Shown here in pieces: positions 35,796 through 47,600 of a stretch of DNA of 64,000 nt. Location of the stretch: contig NC_066588.1 of assembly GCF_905475345.1 (NCBI RefSeq), positions 62,001-126,000 on the forward strand, read 5' to 3'. This stretch comes from Vespula vulgaris (taxonomy: Eukaryota > Arthropoda > Insecta > Hymenoptera > Vespidae). The notes under the pieces were generated by a model that was given only the letters and a program-made list of their open reading frames with translations, was not told the origin of the DNA and searched no databases. Positions within the stretch are counted from its first letter, which is position 1; each line of letters opens with the position of its first letter. Both the position numbers and the translations under genes were made by a program.

Positions 35796-38700
35796 CCTCG
35801 GTACGATTCTATCTTTAGCCCGCGCGCTCTCTATATTCTTCTCTTGTCTTTTACCGTCTCGCCCTTTCCCTCGTTCTCTCCCGCGTCCCGTGAAACGTCC
35901 GCGACCAATCGATCGACTTATGATCGTTCCGTTTCCGAGTCGAGAGCATTGCGACGACAAGGCCGAACACGGAACGTATTTGTTTACTACGCTGGAAATA
36001 TCGCTCATCCCTTTCATAATTAGGATATTTCTTCAACTTCCACAGGGAGAAGCAAGGAATAAAGATAAATGAAAGTGTTGGAAAGCTTTGTAGGTTAGGG
36101 GGAGCGAGAAAGGTTGTGTCAGGGTTGCGATTTCTGGGGACTTTTGTAACAATTAGAATCCGTGAAAAGACGCTTCGCAGGGAAAAGAGCGATACCGCTG
36201 CGCCACCGCGGTCGGTGAAAAGAGAAAATCTGCTCGTTTCCACTTGCTCGTTGAAAAAATCCCTTTTTCTTGAAGAGTCGGTATTCGGGTCGTGCGTCCT
36301 ACATTCTGGCCAAGCGTCAAAGTTAATTGCAGGTGTTGAGGACGATTATGTGTCACGCGAAAGCGCGAAAGCGCGAAAGCGCGAAAGCGCCCCTTCCGTT
36401 GGCTCGACGAATGCAACAATTTATCGCCTATATTTTCGTTCCTATATTCTCTCGAACGTCGATGTCTTTCACATAGTCGCGCGACGCGTGTATCACGCGC
36501 GTACGCTTTTTCGAAAAGAGATGAGCTCCACGCTCGCAGACGCCTACACCTACGCGGGTTAACCGTACGTCGATCGTAGGTTGCTCGCGAGCCTCGATTT
36601 TCGACGTCGAACCCCAGCGAGAAAAGTCTTTTCAACCTGGCGCGAGGTTGCCTTTCGAATGGAAACACGCGCAGAGAGAGCGAGAGAGAGAGAGAGAGGG
36701 AGACGATCGCGTTCGAATAACAGTTTGATTTTCACTTTTTAAAGAGCGACTTTATCTCCGACAAATCGATCGAACCGTCGATAGCAGACGTCTCTAATTG
36801 AACGATATAAAATCTACCACGATACGAATTTCAACAAGTTCGTATAATGCGAGGTATAAAATTTCTGGTAATTAACATCGCGATCATCGAAAGGATTCGC
36901 GAGAAAAACTCGTCGAAGCCATAGGCGCGATTCGCCGTTATGGATTTATTTTCAGAAAAGTCTGTTAATTAAATTCTCCCTTAATTTTTCGAGATACTGG
37001 CTAGTTTAAACACCACATCTCGTTCAAATAACAAAGAACGAGCGAGCAAAGTTTTATCTAATTTTATTCCAATTTTTCATATTCATCGGATATTAATTAC
37101 TTCGCTTTTATCAAAAACTGCATTTTTCTCCTCTCTTCTCTCATTCGTCCTTTTTATTTTCTCTCGAAATGAGAATCAAGCGAAAGTAGGCGGATAAAAA
37201 GTTGGCTCGGACAGGGGAGATATCGCGAATGCGTTATGTCTTCGGGTTACTTTACTCGCTCGCGCCGTTACGTAGGAACAGGGATTATCGTTATCCCGCG
37301 AAGAACCTTCGTCAGCTTTCCTCCTTCTCGGACGAGATAGAGAAACATCTCTGGCACGTTCTTTTTTTCTCTGCAGGACTTTCTTTTCACCAACTTTGCC
37401 CTAACCTGTCCGCGTAATAAGATAGTGCCGCGCAACGATACAACGCAGCGGAGAGAGCAGCGTTAGCACCGCAGTACCGTCAGTAGTAGCATCGGATTAT
37501 TATCCTTCCGCGGACGATCGATTCGAGATTCTCGTGAAAAATTTTCTCGCGAAACGGATGTAGGAAGCGTGGGTATACGATAGAATAAAACCACGCTTCG
37601 TATTCTCTCAGCTATTTCGAGCAATTCCGTCACGAGCGTTTCCCGAAAAAGTTTCTTCTTCGGGTACAGCGCGAGGCTCTATAAATAAGCGCTTACAGAA
37701 TGGTCTCGCGCATTACATGTACCTATATCTAGAAAAACGGGACGTTTCAATTAATGGATCAACATTTTTTCGTTCGCCCGTTAATATCGTCGTTATCGAG
37801 AACACGTTCCCCTCTTCCCTTTTCCTCTTTTCTCTCGGTCTTTCGCGACACGCTCTCGCAGATTTCACTTATCGCGTAATTCCTCTTACACACATTCATA
37901 CGCGTACTCGTTGGCCGATTCCACCAATTCGTACATTTTATTCCTTCGCCATACATTCTCGCTCGCGGCGGTGTCTCCCATTCCCGGCGAATCTTTTTCA
38001 ACGAAACGAAAGAGTACCTACGTACGTCGAAAATATACGACTCGATTCGGGCTTTTATCGCAAATTATAATTTCTCATTGCGCCGAGATCCTTTAAATAA
38101 ACGAGAACGTCCCGGTAACTAATCCGATCGTTTAATCTGAAATCGCAAAATATGAAGATCCGTTTCGCGTCGACACGATTTATTTTTGCAAACTGCGATT
38201 CATTCCATCCTCGCGTCCGTCCTGCTTCGAGGGACAAAAGCAAACGTGTTTTCTGGGGACTTGACCCGTTTCTCGGTCGAACGTTGCGCGTCTCGACGAA
38301 AATTATCTCGGATTTCTCCGGCCAACGTGTAGAAATAGATATATCGTAAAGAAAGGTTAAGAAGCGATTGAAATATTAAAAAGGAAACGTTGAAAGATGT
38401 ACGTGTTAAAAGCGATAGCAATTTCTTTTCGTTATTTCTCCTCGCGGTTCGACTCGAGACAGAAGTTATCTCGTCGGACGCGTATATCGCGACGCGCAGA
38501 TATGCCTTCTCCGAAAACTCCCAATCTTCGTTACGCAATTCTTCTTGAGACCGGTGATACCATTATATTCGACTCGGAGAAAGTATTACGCGGACGCGTC
38601 GCGTTTCATAATCGTACGCCGCGTCGATGCAAAGCGCTACCATATACGGTCGAATCCTTCGAAACGCCACGTTTTTATCTTTTTTCTCGCATCGACACCT

Positions 38701-41700
38701 TTGCTGCTGACTCGAAGAAGCAAAGGCTAGCCGTCGCGACGCGACGGAAGAACGAATCGTTTCCGGCGGAAGTTCCGGTCGCTTCGTTTCCCTTCTTTTT
38801 GTTTCTTCCAGCTCCTTTTTCATTTCTTTTCCCCTTCAACGCGGCGAATGCCTCGTCCGACGCGACGCGTACGAGTCGAATCGGACCACCTCTGACGACG
38901 AGCGAACCTCGGATCGATGTTCGTTGGTATCGTTATTCGAAATTGGAATAATAAAGGGTGGATTTAAGGGTGGACATCGATGACATCGAGAGACGCGGAT
39001 GGAGTCGAAAAGTCGGTTTTCGCTTTTGGGACTCGACTCTCGAGATCGAAGAATACGACTCGGTCGCCGTTGTTGCCGAGCCAGGATCGAGCGAGCGAGA
39101 GAGAGGGAGCACACGCCGAGAGCAAACGGTTCTGCCGCGCGAACGTGGCTTAGGGCGAGCACGCTAAAAGGTAAAGGTGATATTGCGTAAGCCCCGAGAG
39201 CACATACGTACGTGCGCTGTGTTTGCCGTCTCCTCCTCGATGAGTCAGACCGCGCGCGCTACGACGCTATATCGAGGATTCTCGAGGATTCTCGATCGAT
39301 TCGCTCGGCGGTATCGACCAGCCGCTTATTATCGTTATTGGGGTAAAAATTAACCGTCGAATGTGCAAAAGTTTACGCGAATCGATTAGAAGGAGTTCGA
39401 GACTCACGCGACGAGACGAGAGACAAAGAGTAACGAACCGTGACGCACCCCGGGCCATCTCCAGCTACCTCTTTGAAGTCGATCGAGAGATCGCCGGAGA
39501 AATTGTTCGAGAGGAGAGGAGGCCCGGTCTCGATCGGAGAATACCAACGATAAGCGCGAACGCGATTGCAAATATTCGATACGTCGGAATATCGTCGTTC
39601 TCGAGGATCGTGACTATCGACGAGTGACCAACGATTGCAAATAGCGCAGGTAGAGAATTTGAATAATCTATTGTCGGAACGGAGTCGGTGGATCGATGAT
39701 GTCATGGCAAAAATGACGTAAGTCGCGAATAAACGTCCAAGCGTTCTCCGCGAAACCATCAAATGTGGTAGGCGAGATGTATCGAGTATGTCGTCGAAAT
39801 GTCACGCGCTTACTTCGACGGACCGTGAGAAAGAATTAGCGAGAGATATCGATCGGAGAGAACTTTTTGTCATTTCTCTCTAATCTGTGCGCTCTCGACT
39901 TCCTCCGACCGGTCTCTCCGTTTTAAACGGCGGCGCGAACGACGAACGACGGAAACGAACGCTCCTACTTGAGAATTCGGAAGACGGAAAAAGAAACGAA
40001 ACGTTCGCTTCGATCGCACCGAAAATAGGACCTTCTCCGAGATGCACGGTTTCTCTCGTATAAATCGACTTTATCGCGCGTAAGCGTTTGACTGTTCTTC
40101 GACGAAGTAACAGACGGTCGTCGCCGTTTCGAGCGGTCGCCTCGTTTTCCGCTCGAAAGACGGAAAGAGCCAACAATGTTGTTCTTCGAGCGGGCGCGAA
40201 TCGATCGACGTCCGTTGACCGTTAAAGCGATATATTCCCGTATCCCGTATCCCGTCTGGGTTATTAATTCGCGGTAAGCGTCTTTAAATTCGTACGAAGA
40301 GGAAACGTTCTTAGTTTCCGATATTCCGTTGGTGGCTTGCCTTTATTATTCTCATTTTAATCAATCCCTGATGAGTTCTCGGTAATGACCGAAGCTCCCT
40401 CGGAAGTGTTGCGTTGAAAACGTTATAATTGGTGCTTAATTGGAAAGCCGATATCCACGTATTAGATTTGCTTTCAGAAGCAACGGATAACTTTAGAGCG
40501 TTGGGCTAGCGTATTACGGAGGTTTACGGACCGCGCTTCGTAATCCATGAAATTTTTCCCAAGAAAATTGAACTTTTTTCTTTCTTTTTTTTTTTTCTTT
40601 TCTTTTTTTCTATTTTTCCCCCGCTTAATCGTTTTCGGCGCTGCGAAGGGAACGAGAGAGGGAAGAAACAAAAGGACCGAAGGAAAGCGAAACGAAAAAG
40701 GAAGAAGGGAGAAAGGAGAGGAGAAAACGAAGAAAGAAACGTAAAGGCTTAACGATCCTCCTCCTTCTCTCGACGATAAAGTTCTTTGGTGAGTCATTCG
40801 CAAATGAAGTGAGCGCCGCGAACGAGTTAGGCGGCCGAATTGAAACGTTAGACGAGGTCAAATAAAAATGATCGAGCGCGTTGAAGAAAGGAAGGGAGAT
40901 CGCGAGCGAGATAGTAGGAGAGAGAATTGATATTTCCGAGAGCATGCGTCTGGGTTGCGTGCCAATTAACGAGATGCATCTCCGACGTATCGTCTCGCGT
41001 TCCTACCACGAACGTTTAGAAAAATATTCTCTCTTTCTCCGAGCGTAGGAACGTGCCATCAAAGCGAAACGATTACGGTCGCTCGACGTTCCGCAGACTC
41101 GGATGGATGTAAGGATCGTGTAAAGGGGCGTGCAAGCGTCGCGACGCATTAGAATTAACGTCGATCGTTGCTACGCGTCCCGGAAGATGAGCGAAGCGAA
41201 CGAGCTCGTAGGCACGCTTTCACGGGCTCCGAAGGACGGATGAATCGCGGCGCGGCGTTTCGGAGAGCAAAGGGCGTCTCGTCTCTCCTTTCTTCTTTCC
41301 TTCCCTTCGCGCCGTGCGAAGCTCCTTTTATTTCCCTTTCCGTCCCCTCTTCCTCTATTCGACTCTTTGGGGGAGAGCGCGAAGGACGCTCGAGGAGCGA
41401 ACCGCGCTCCGTTTCGCGGTCTCGAGTCTTCGCGCGAATTTTTACGCGTCGAAAGTATCGAAGGGTGGTCGCTTCTTCGAGCGAGGAAGAGGATCGCCGC
41501 GACGAGAGGCGATTATCGATCGACGGACGATCGTTCGTCGGTCGGCGCGACGAGCTCTCTCTCTCTCTCTCTCTCGCACTGATTCGTTTCTTTCTTCGGC
41601 CGAACGGTAGGATATATTTGTGGACGATGAGTCACGATCTCTACCGTCTACACTGTCATTGAGTCACGAGAGCGAGTTATAGACCGGGTACGCGAGCGAC

Positions 41701-44605
41701 TCGCGTACCGCTCGTTTATCGTTATTTCTCGTTGACGATCGAAGATGGCCACCTTCCTCCTTTGATGCGGGGAGAAGAGCTTCGGTGTCGGATGACGAAT
41801 CGTAAAGGTTCCGAGTTTTAGGCGAGTTAGCCGTGCGGATTCGCCGTAGCTCGGATATGTCAGACAATGGACTATTAGGGCAGTTTTGCGGTAAGCTGCT
41901 CGACGGGCTGCTCGTACCTCCTTATACTCTCGGGCATTCGCCGAGAGGGTGCCTGCTCTCGAGTGGGCTCTCGTTGCACGTTCTCCCTCCTTTTCTCGCT
42001 CCTATTTAGCCCCCGTCGCTGAGAGTCCGCTCGGCTTCGTAGTCTTTGTCGCTCCTCGCTCTCTCTCTCTCTCTCTCTCGAGAGAGAGAGACGCTCGAAA
42101 GACGCTCGAATTCCTTTGTACATTGGCTCGCCGCTGTTTCCCAATAGCGATCGGGTAGGGGCGGCGGTGGCGGCGGCTGTCGGTTGTGTGCGGACTCGAG
42201 GAGAATAAAAGATCGATCGAGACTCGCCGCTACCTTCGGCCGTCCGCGATGATTTTTTTCTCTTCTTTCCTTTTTCATACGAACGAAGTTCGAACCAACT
42301 CGCTCGGTGTACGCGACGCGCGTTCGAAACTTTGTTTCGCCCTCCGTCGTACCCCTTATCGTGTATCGCGACGTATGACGTTTCCCGAAAGACCGCGATT
42401 CTTTGTATATTTTCATCGACACGAGGCTTATACTCGGTTTCTAGCGTAAGACGGGATCGAGGTCGTCTTGCGATTCCTTTTTTTTTTTCTTTCTCTCCTC
42501 GCGAGATGCGCTCGACAACCGTAATCCTATACAATGGTCGTAGCGCCACGTAGGTATACGAGGTAGCGCTTACGTACGAGTACGGGGACCCTCGTAGAGT
42601 TTCGTCGTAGTTTCGTAGGATCTCGTGATTTAAAAAAGATACGCGGACGATGAGACACCATCGGATGCGCGTGCAAGCGCGTCGTAGTTTCTTTTGTTCG
42701 AGATCGAACTTAACGATTCGCTACAGGTCGTTCGTGGTTGGCATACGACGCGACCGACCTGCGTTTCTTATTTTTCTCGTCGCAACGCGTCATCGCCTAT
42801 GCGCCAAACGACCAATCAGATTTCTTTCGCGTCGATTCTTCGATCGAACGATCCGAAAGGTGCGAGGAGTTTAGCTCGCCGACGACGACGACTTTAATGA
42901 TCGCTCGGTGTAAGCGTCGTTTTCGCGCGCGATGGCATCTGCGAGAGCAACGAACGAGCGAGGAATACGAGGTATGACGTTGGAGATTAGGCAGATACGT
43001 TTATGAAATGCAGCGAGAACGGCTGCGAGAAAGAGGGGAAGGAAAGAAGAGATACATCTATTCTCGATCCGTGCTCGATCGTCGGAAGTGGGTCTCGCCG
43101 CGGGAATTATTTGCTTTCGTCAAACACGCGGCTCTGCCGGCCTTCCGAAAGATACGTTCCAGTCCCGAGCGAGCACAGGGGCCCTTTTGTCGTCGAGCGG
43201 GGCTTGCCTCCTTTTTTCTCTTTTTTTTTTTTCCTTTTTTGCGCTAGAATCGACAAACTTTCCTCGAAGAGGAGTCACGAAAGAAGAAGGCACGGTTTGT
43301 CAAAAGTATACACATATTTCCTTTTCTCATTGGCGATAGTCGATCGGAAATGTTTGCCGATACGTGTCTTCGACGACACATTTCTCGTACCTATGTATCC
43401 GAGTACATGAACGCGTACCTTTGGTTCGACCGCCGAGATACTTGACCCATTATTTTCTGTGAAAGCACACGCAACGCTAGCCAAAATACGATATCGACCG
43501 GATACGATTACGTTCGCTCCACAACACAGATCGCCTTTTTATTATATCGTAATGTCCGAGGCAAAGGGAATTTTGTCGGCGTGTCAAAAAAAGAAAAAAA
43601 AAAAAGAAAGAAACAGAAAAAACGGAAAGAAGGAAAAAAATCGCGCAAGAATTTTATTTAAAGGCGCACGTTCGCCGGTCGGATCGTTTAACGAAACGGC
43701 TGGAGAGAACGGGAAGGCAAAAAAGCTTACTAGCCGTGGGATGTTTCCAAGTACTCGCGTACTCGGAATAAAGCGCGACCAACGGCCGTATTTCGGCTAT
43801 TCAGGCGTTTACAGTGAAAACAAAGTGTCGAGCTTTGGCAAAAGTGAGGATCGATCGTCGCTTTCGGATATCAGCTTTCGAAGCTTCGGCGAGAGCCGCC
43901 TTTAGCTCTCCTTCCTTATCAAACGTCCTCCGTAGCGCGTCACGAGGGAGAGAGAGAGAGAGAGAGAGAGCGAACGGGTTACATGAAAAGAATAGAGTAG
44001 AAAAGGAACCAACGTTAGCATCGAACGTATCTACCTACGTCGAGAGTAAATGCGGAGTCGAAAAAAGAGAAGCCGAGCTTCCTCCTATCCCTTCTCGGAT
44101 ATTTTTCGAATGCGAAAAAAGAGAAGCGTTCTCGCGAGTACCACCGAGTAGTGACTTCTGACTGGCAGATCGTAGCCCGAGGGATCTTTGATTTGCCGGA
44201 ACGAGTCGGGCGAGGCTTTCCTCGGGAAATCAGACCGACGTGATTTCCGCAATTTCGCGTAGAGCCTTGGCAAAATGCGGTGTCCGAGTCCGAGAGGATT
44301 GCCCGCTTGATATTTGGCCTCTCTGTCTCTTGGTACGTCTCTCTATCTCTATCTCTCTGGATATGAAACTTCATATAAGATCATCCTCGAGGAAATCTCC
44401 TCTTCTTCCCGCCTCCTTCTCCCGATCTGGCTGGGAAATAGCACGTGTCGTTTATTTCTCGCTCCTACCTCGCTTACCCGCCGTATCTTTCTTTATTTTT
44501 CGGACGACACTCGAACTCGCTTACAAATACATAAGTAATACACATTTCCCCGATATTGTTCGGATAAATCCGATATAGGTAGGTAGATGGATGGGCGGCG
44601 AGGGG

Positions 44606-44651
<46 letters not shown>

Positions 44652-47600
44652 CTAGCGAGTCTCACGAGGTAGACGTTTCCAAGGGCTAGCTCGAACGGGT
44701 CGAAATTTAGCGACAGGCACGTGTGCGACATTCCGAAAAGATGGGTCCGCAACGTCAAAGTGGATGAAGGGAAATTTTTCGCGCGTGCGGATGTTTCTCT
44801 TCGCGAAAGAGTCGTCGTTCCGGTGAGAGGCTGTTAAAATGCAAAGGCGCGGTTAAACGACGCCGGACCCGCTCGCACGCTCCTCTTCTACTCGCGAGTA
44901 GGATTCGCCGCGTGCGACCGCTATTTAGTATTCCGTGGCCTTCTACGAGTCTCTCCTCTCTAACGTGTTCCTCGCATTAATATACCATAGCTTAAGACAA
45001 AGGACGATCGTTGGGCGCTCTCCTGCTTTCCTCTCTTCGCCCTCTCCCTTCTCGGTCGCCCTCTCGGAAGCACGGCACGTCGGCTTCCACCCCCGAGCTT
45101 CGAGCCCCGAGCTTCGAGCCCGAGCCCGAGAGCTTCGAGAGCCGCCGAGCTTCGGCCTCGAGCTTCCTCGACACTCGACCGACGTATATTTTCGTTAACT
45201 CGAAGCCCTCGAGAGGTCTCTCAAATTGCCGGGATTTTCGCCTTTCGTCTCTAGCGACGCGTCTTCGAGTTCTCGCCGTCCTCCTCTCGCGTTCCTCATA
45301 TTTCTCGTTCCTTTTTCGTCGTTTCTCTCTCGTCTCATTTTCGTTCATAAAAATGAGCTGGAGCGAATTAAAGGGCTCGAGACGCGGGCGTCGAACGTAA
45401 TTCGAAGAAAATTCGCCGAGACGGTGGTCGAAGGAAAGATAGCACTGGCGAGCACGGGCCGACTCGTTCGGACATTCGTTCGTCCGAGCGAAGCTTTCGC
45501 AAATTTCTTGGTTGGTCCGAGCCGTGCGGCCCGGTCGTACCGGGCAGGGTTATCGACGTTACGCGCCTTGACCTCGCGGATCGCAAGCCCCGCTATTATA
45601 ATAATTATACGAGTCGTCGTTTCTCGGCTATTCCCTTGATTCTCGATCGGGGAGAGGAGAACGCCGTTGATTATTCTTTCCGTTCCCCTTCAGTTTTCTA
45701 CGAATCGCTCTCTTAGTTACATCATTTTCGAGATAGAAATGGATTGGGTGGGGGATAAATTAAACGACGCTGGTAAACGATGAATATGCGTTGCACGTGT
45801 AGGCGCGCCGGCCGGATCAACGTATCGTCGGAACGTCGCGTTCGAGCGTTCTCGCTCGCTAAATCGAGACCTCGGCGAATCGTCGCGTCGTTCTCCGCGA
45901 AAAGGATTTTTCCTTCGATCTCGCGAGGTGCCGTCCTACGTGCGATATCTCTCGCTCTGGAGCACTCGCGTACCTCGTTTCGATCTTCGCTTCTTCGGGG
46001 CGGCGGCGGGGGCAGCTCTCCCGATGAGTCATCTCGCACGGCTTTTTTCTTTTTCGTTCGCGGTTTAACGACCTCGCTCGCTACGCGTCTCCTTCTCGCG
46101 CGCGCGACCGCGAGAGATCGCTCCCGTTCTTCCGGCTCTCTCTTCAAAATTGATCCCTTCTCCCGTCGGGAGAAGTTTCTCTCGACGACGATCCAACCCG
46201 AACGGGATCGACGATAACGAGAGAGTTAAGGCCGATCGAATCGGCGTTTCTCGATCTCATCGAGTATCGTCGCTGGTCGCTCGCGGGTGTAGCGGGGCGT
46301 AAGAGCGGCGAATCGACGATAAAAGAGATACGAGTCGTGCGTCGTTCGATCTATTACACGTACGTGGAAAGGGGTCACGTCGGTTCGATTACCTAATCGG
46401 TTCGTCCGTAAGCCACTCGCGAGAAGTCGCGTTGCAGCTGTTACAGAATGGAATCGTATCGTTAGCGACGGTTCGGTCCGAGAAAGGCGTGGATATCAGA
46501 AGGATGGAATGTTCTCTTATCTCCGGTGCGCGTCGTCGAGCGAGCAAACTGCGATGGCCTAAATACGGGATGGGGGTCCGTAGATTGGAAACGCGACTTC
46601 GCGTTCGAGCCGTGACACGGTAACGTTGCTCGGTCGAATTCGCGATCCTTCTCGAACGATCGAACGCTCGCCACGATCCCACCCTCCGTGATACTCCTCG
46701 AAGAGCAATCGTCTTGCTCCGGCGATCGAGACTGAGGTCGAGGGGCGAGAGGAGGGAGGACAGAGAAAAAGATCCAAAGGAGAGAGCTCGCGCGTGGCTA
46801 GGCGTTTTCCCGAGACTTCGAAGCGCTCTCGCCCGGCCGTTTTCTCCCGTTTTCTCCCGTTTTCTCTCGGCTCGACTCTTCGAGGTCCTTAGCGACGCAG
46901 GACGAATTTCCTTCGGGCACTTAACCTGCGCGGACACGTATTTCCCATGCATTTTAAGGATTTCGGACTGTAGGGGCGGTGTTTTGTCGAAGTATGAGCA
47001 CGTAGTTGCCGCGAAAGGATCATAGAGTGGACTTAGCTCGAAAATCCCGTGTAAAACTTGGCCGGAATAACAAAGTTCCGTCTAGCCGGCTCGGATCTCC
47101 CTTCCCGATGCTCCCTTCGACTCTTTTATTCTTCCACCGAGCCGTATATACCCGCGCGGGTCTTCGGGAGATTTATATTTCCGCAAATTTCTCACCCTAC
47201 TTCTCGGAACGTCTCTTAATACGTGCTCTTCTCTGCGACATATTTTAACTCAACACCCTCCCGCCGCCTGTACGTACGCTACTCTGGAATCTCGATCGTC
47301 TAAATTAAAGTTGATCGATCCAACTGGGTCGATTTGCGTAACCGGGTACGTGGCCTGTACTCTCTTCATCGAGACGCGATATATCGGGGAGCGGAGTCGC
47401 GGTCCGCGAAAGGGTGCGTTGCGATACGGTCGAACGTAATCTATTAAATATCTATTTTCTCGATGTCGACTCGATTATCCGAGTGCGAGCGTGTCGGCCA
47501 ATCGATAAATTCCGAGTTTGGAACGCGACGTGCCACTTAGGAGCGGCGATTCGTATATCGATACTGATATCTCGCGTCGTTGTCCTCGTTGTCGCGATTT

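Noticed and set aside
38397..38951. 184-codon ORF inside the large perlecan intron
   Set aside because: No recognisable domain; composition follows the surrounding CGA/TCG-rich intron; other frames are open too. Not evidence of a nested gene.
43425..43445. GGTTCGACCGCC resembling a tRNA B box
   Set aside because: No matching A box or cloverleaf arms at the required spacing. I found no convincing tRNA in the window.
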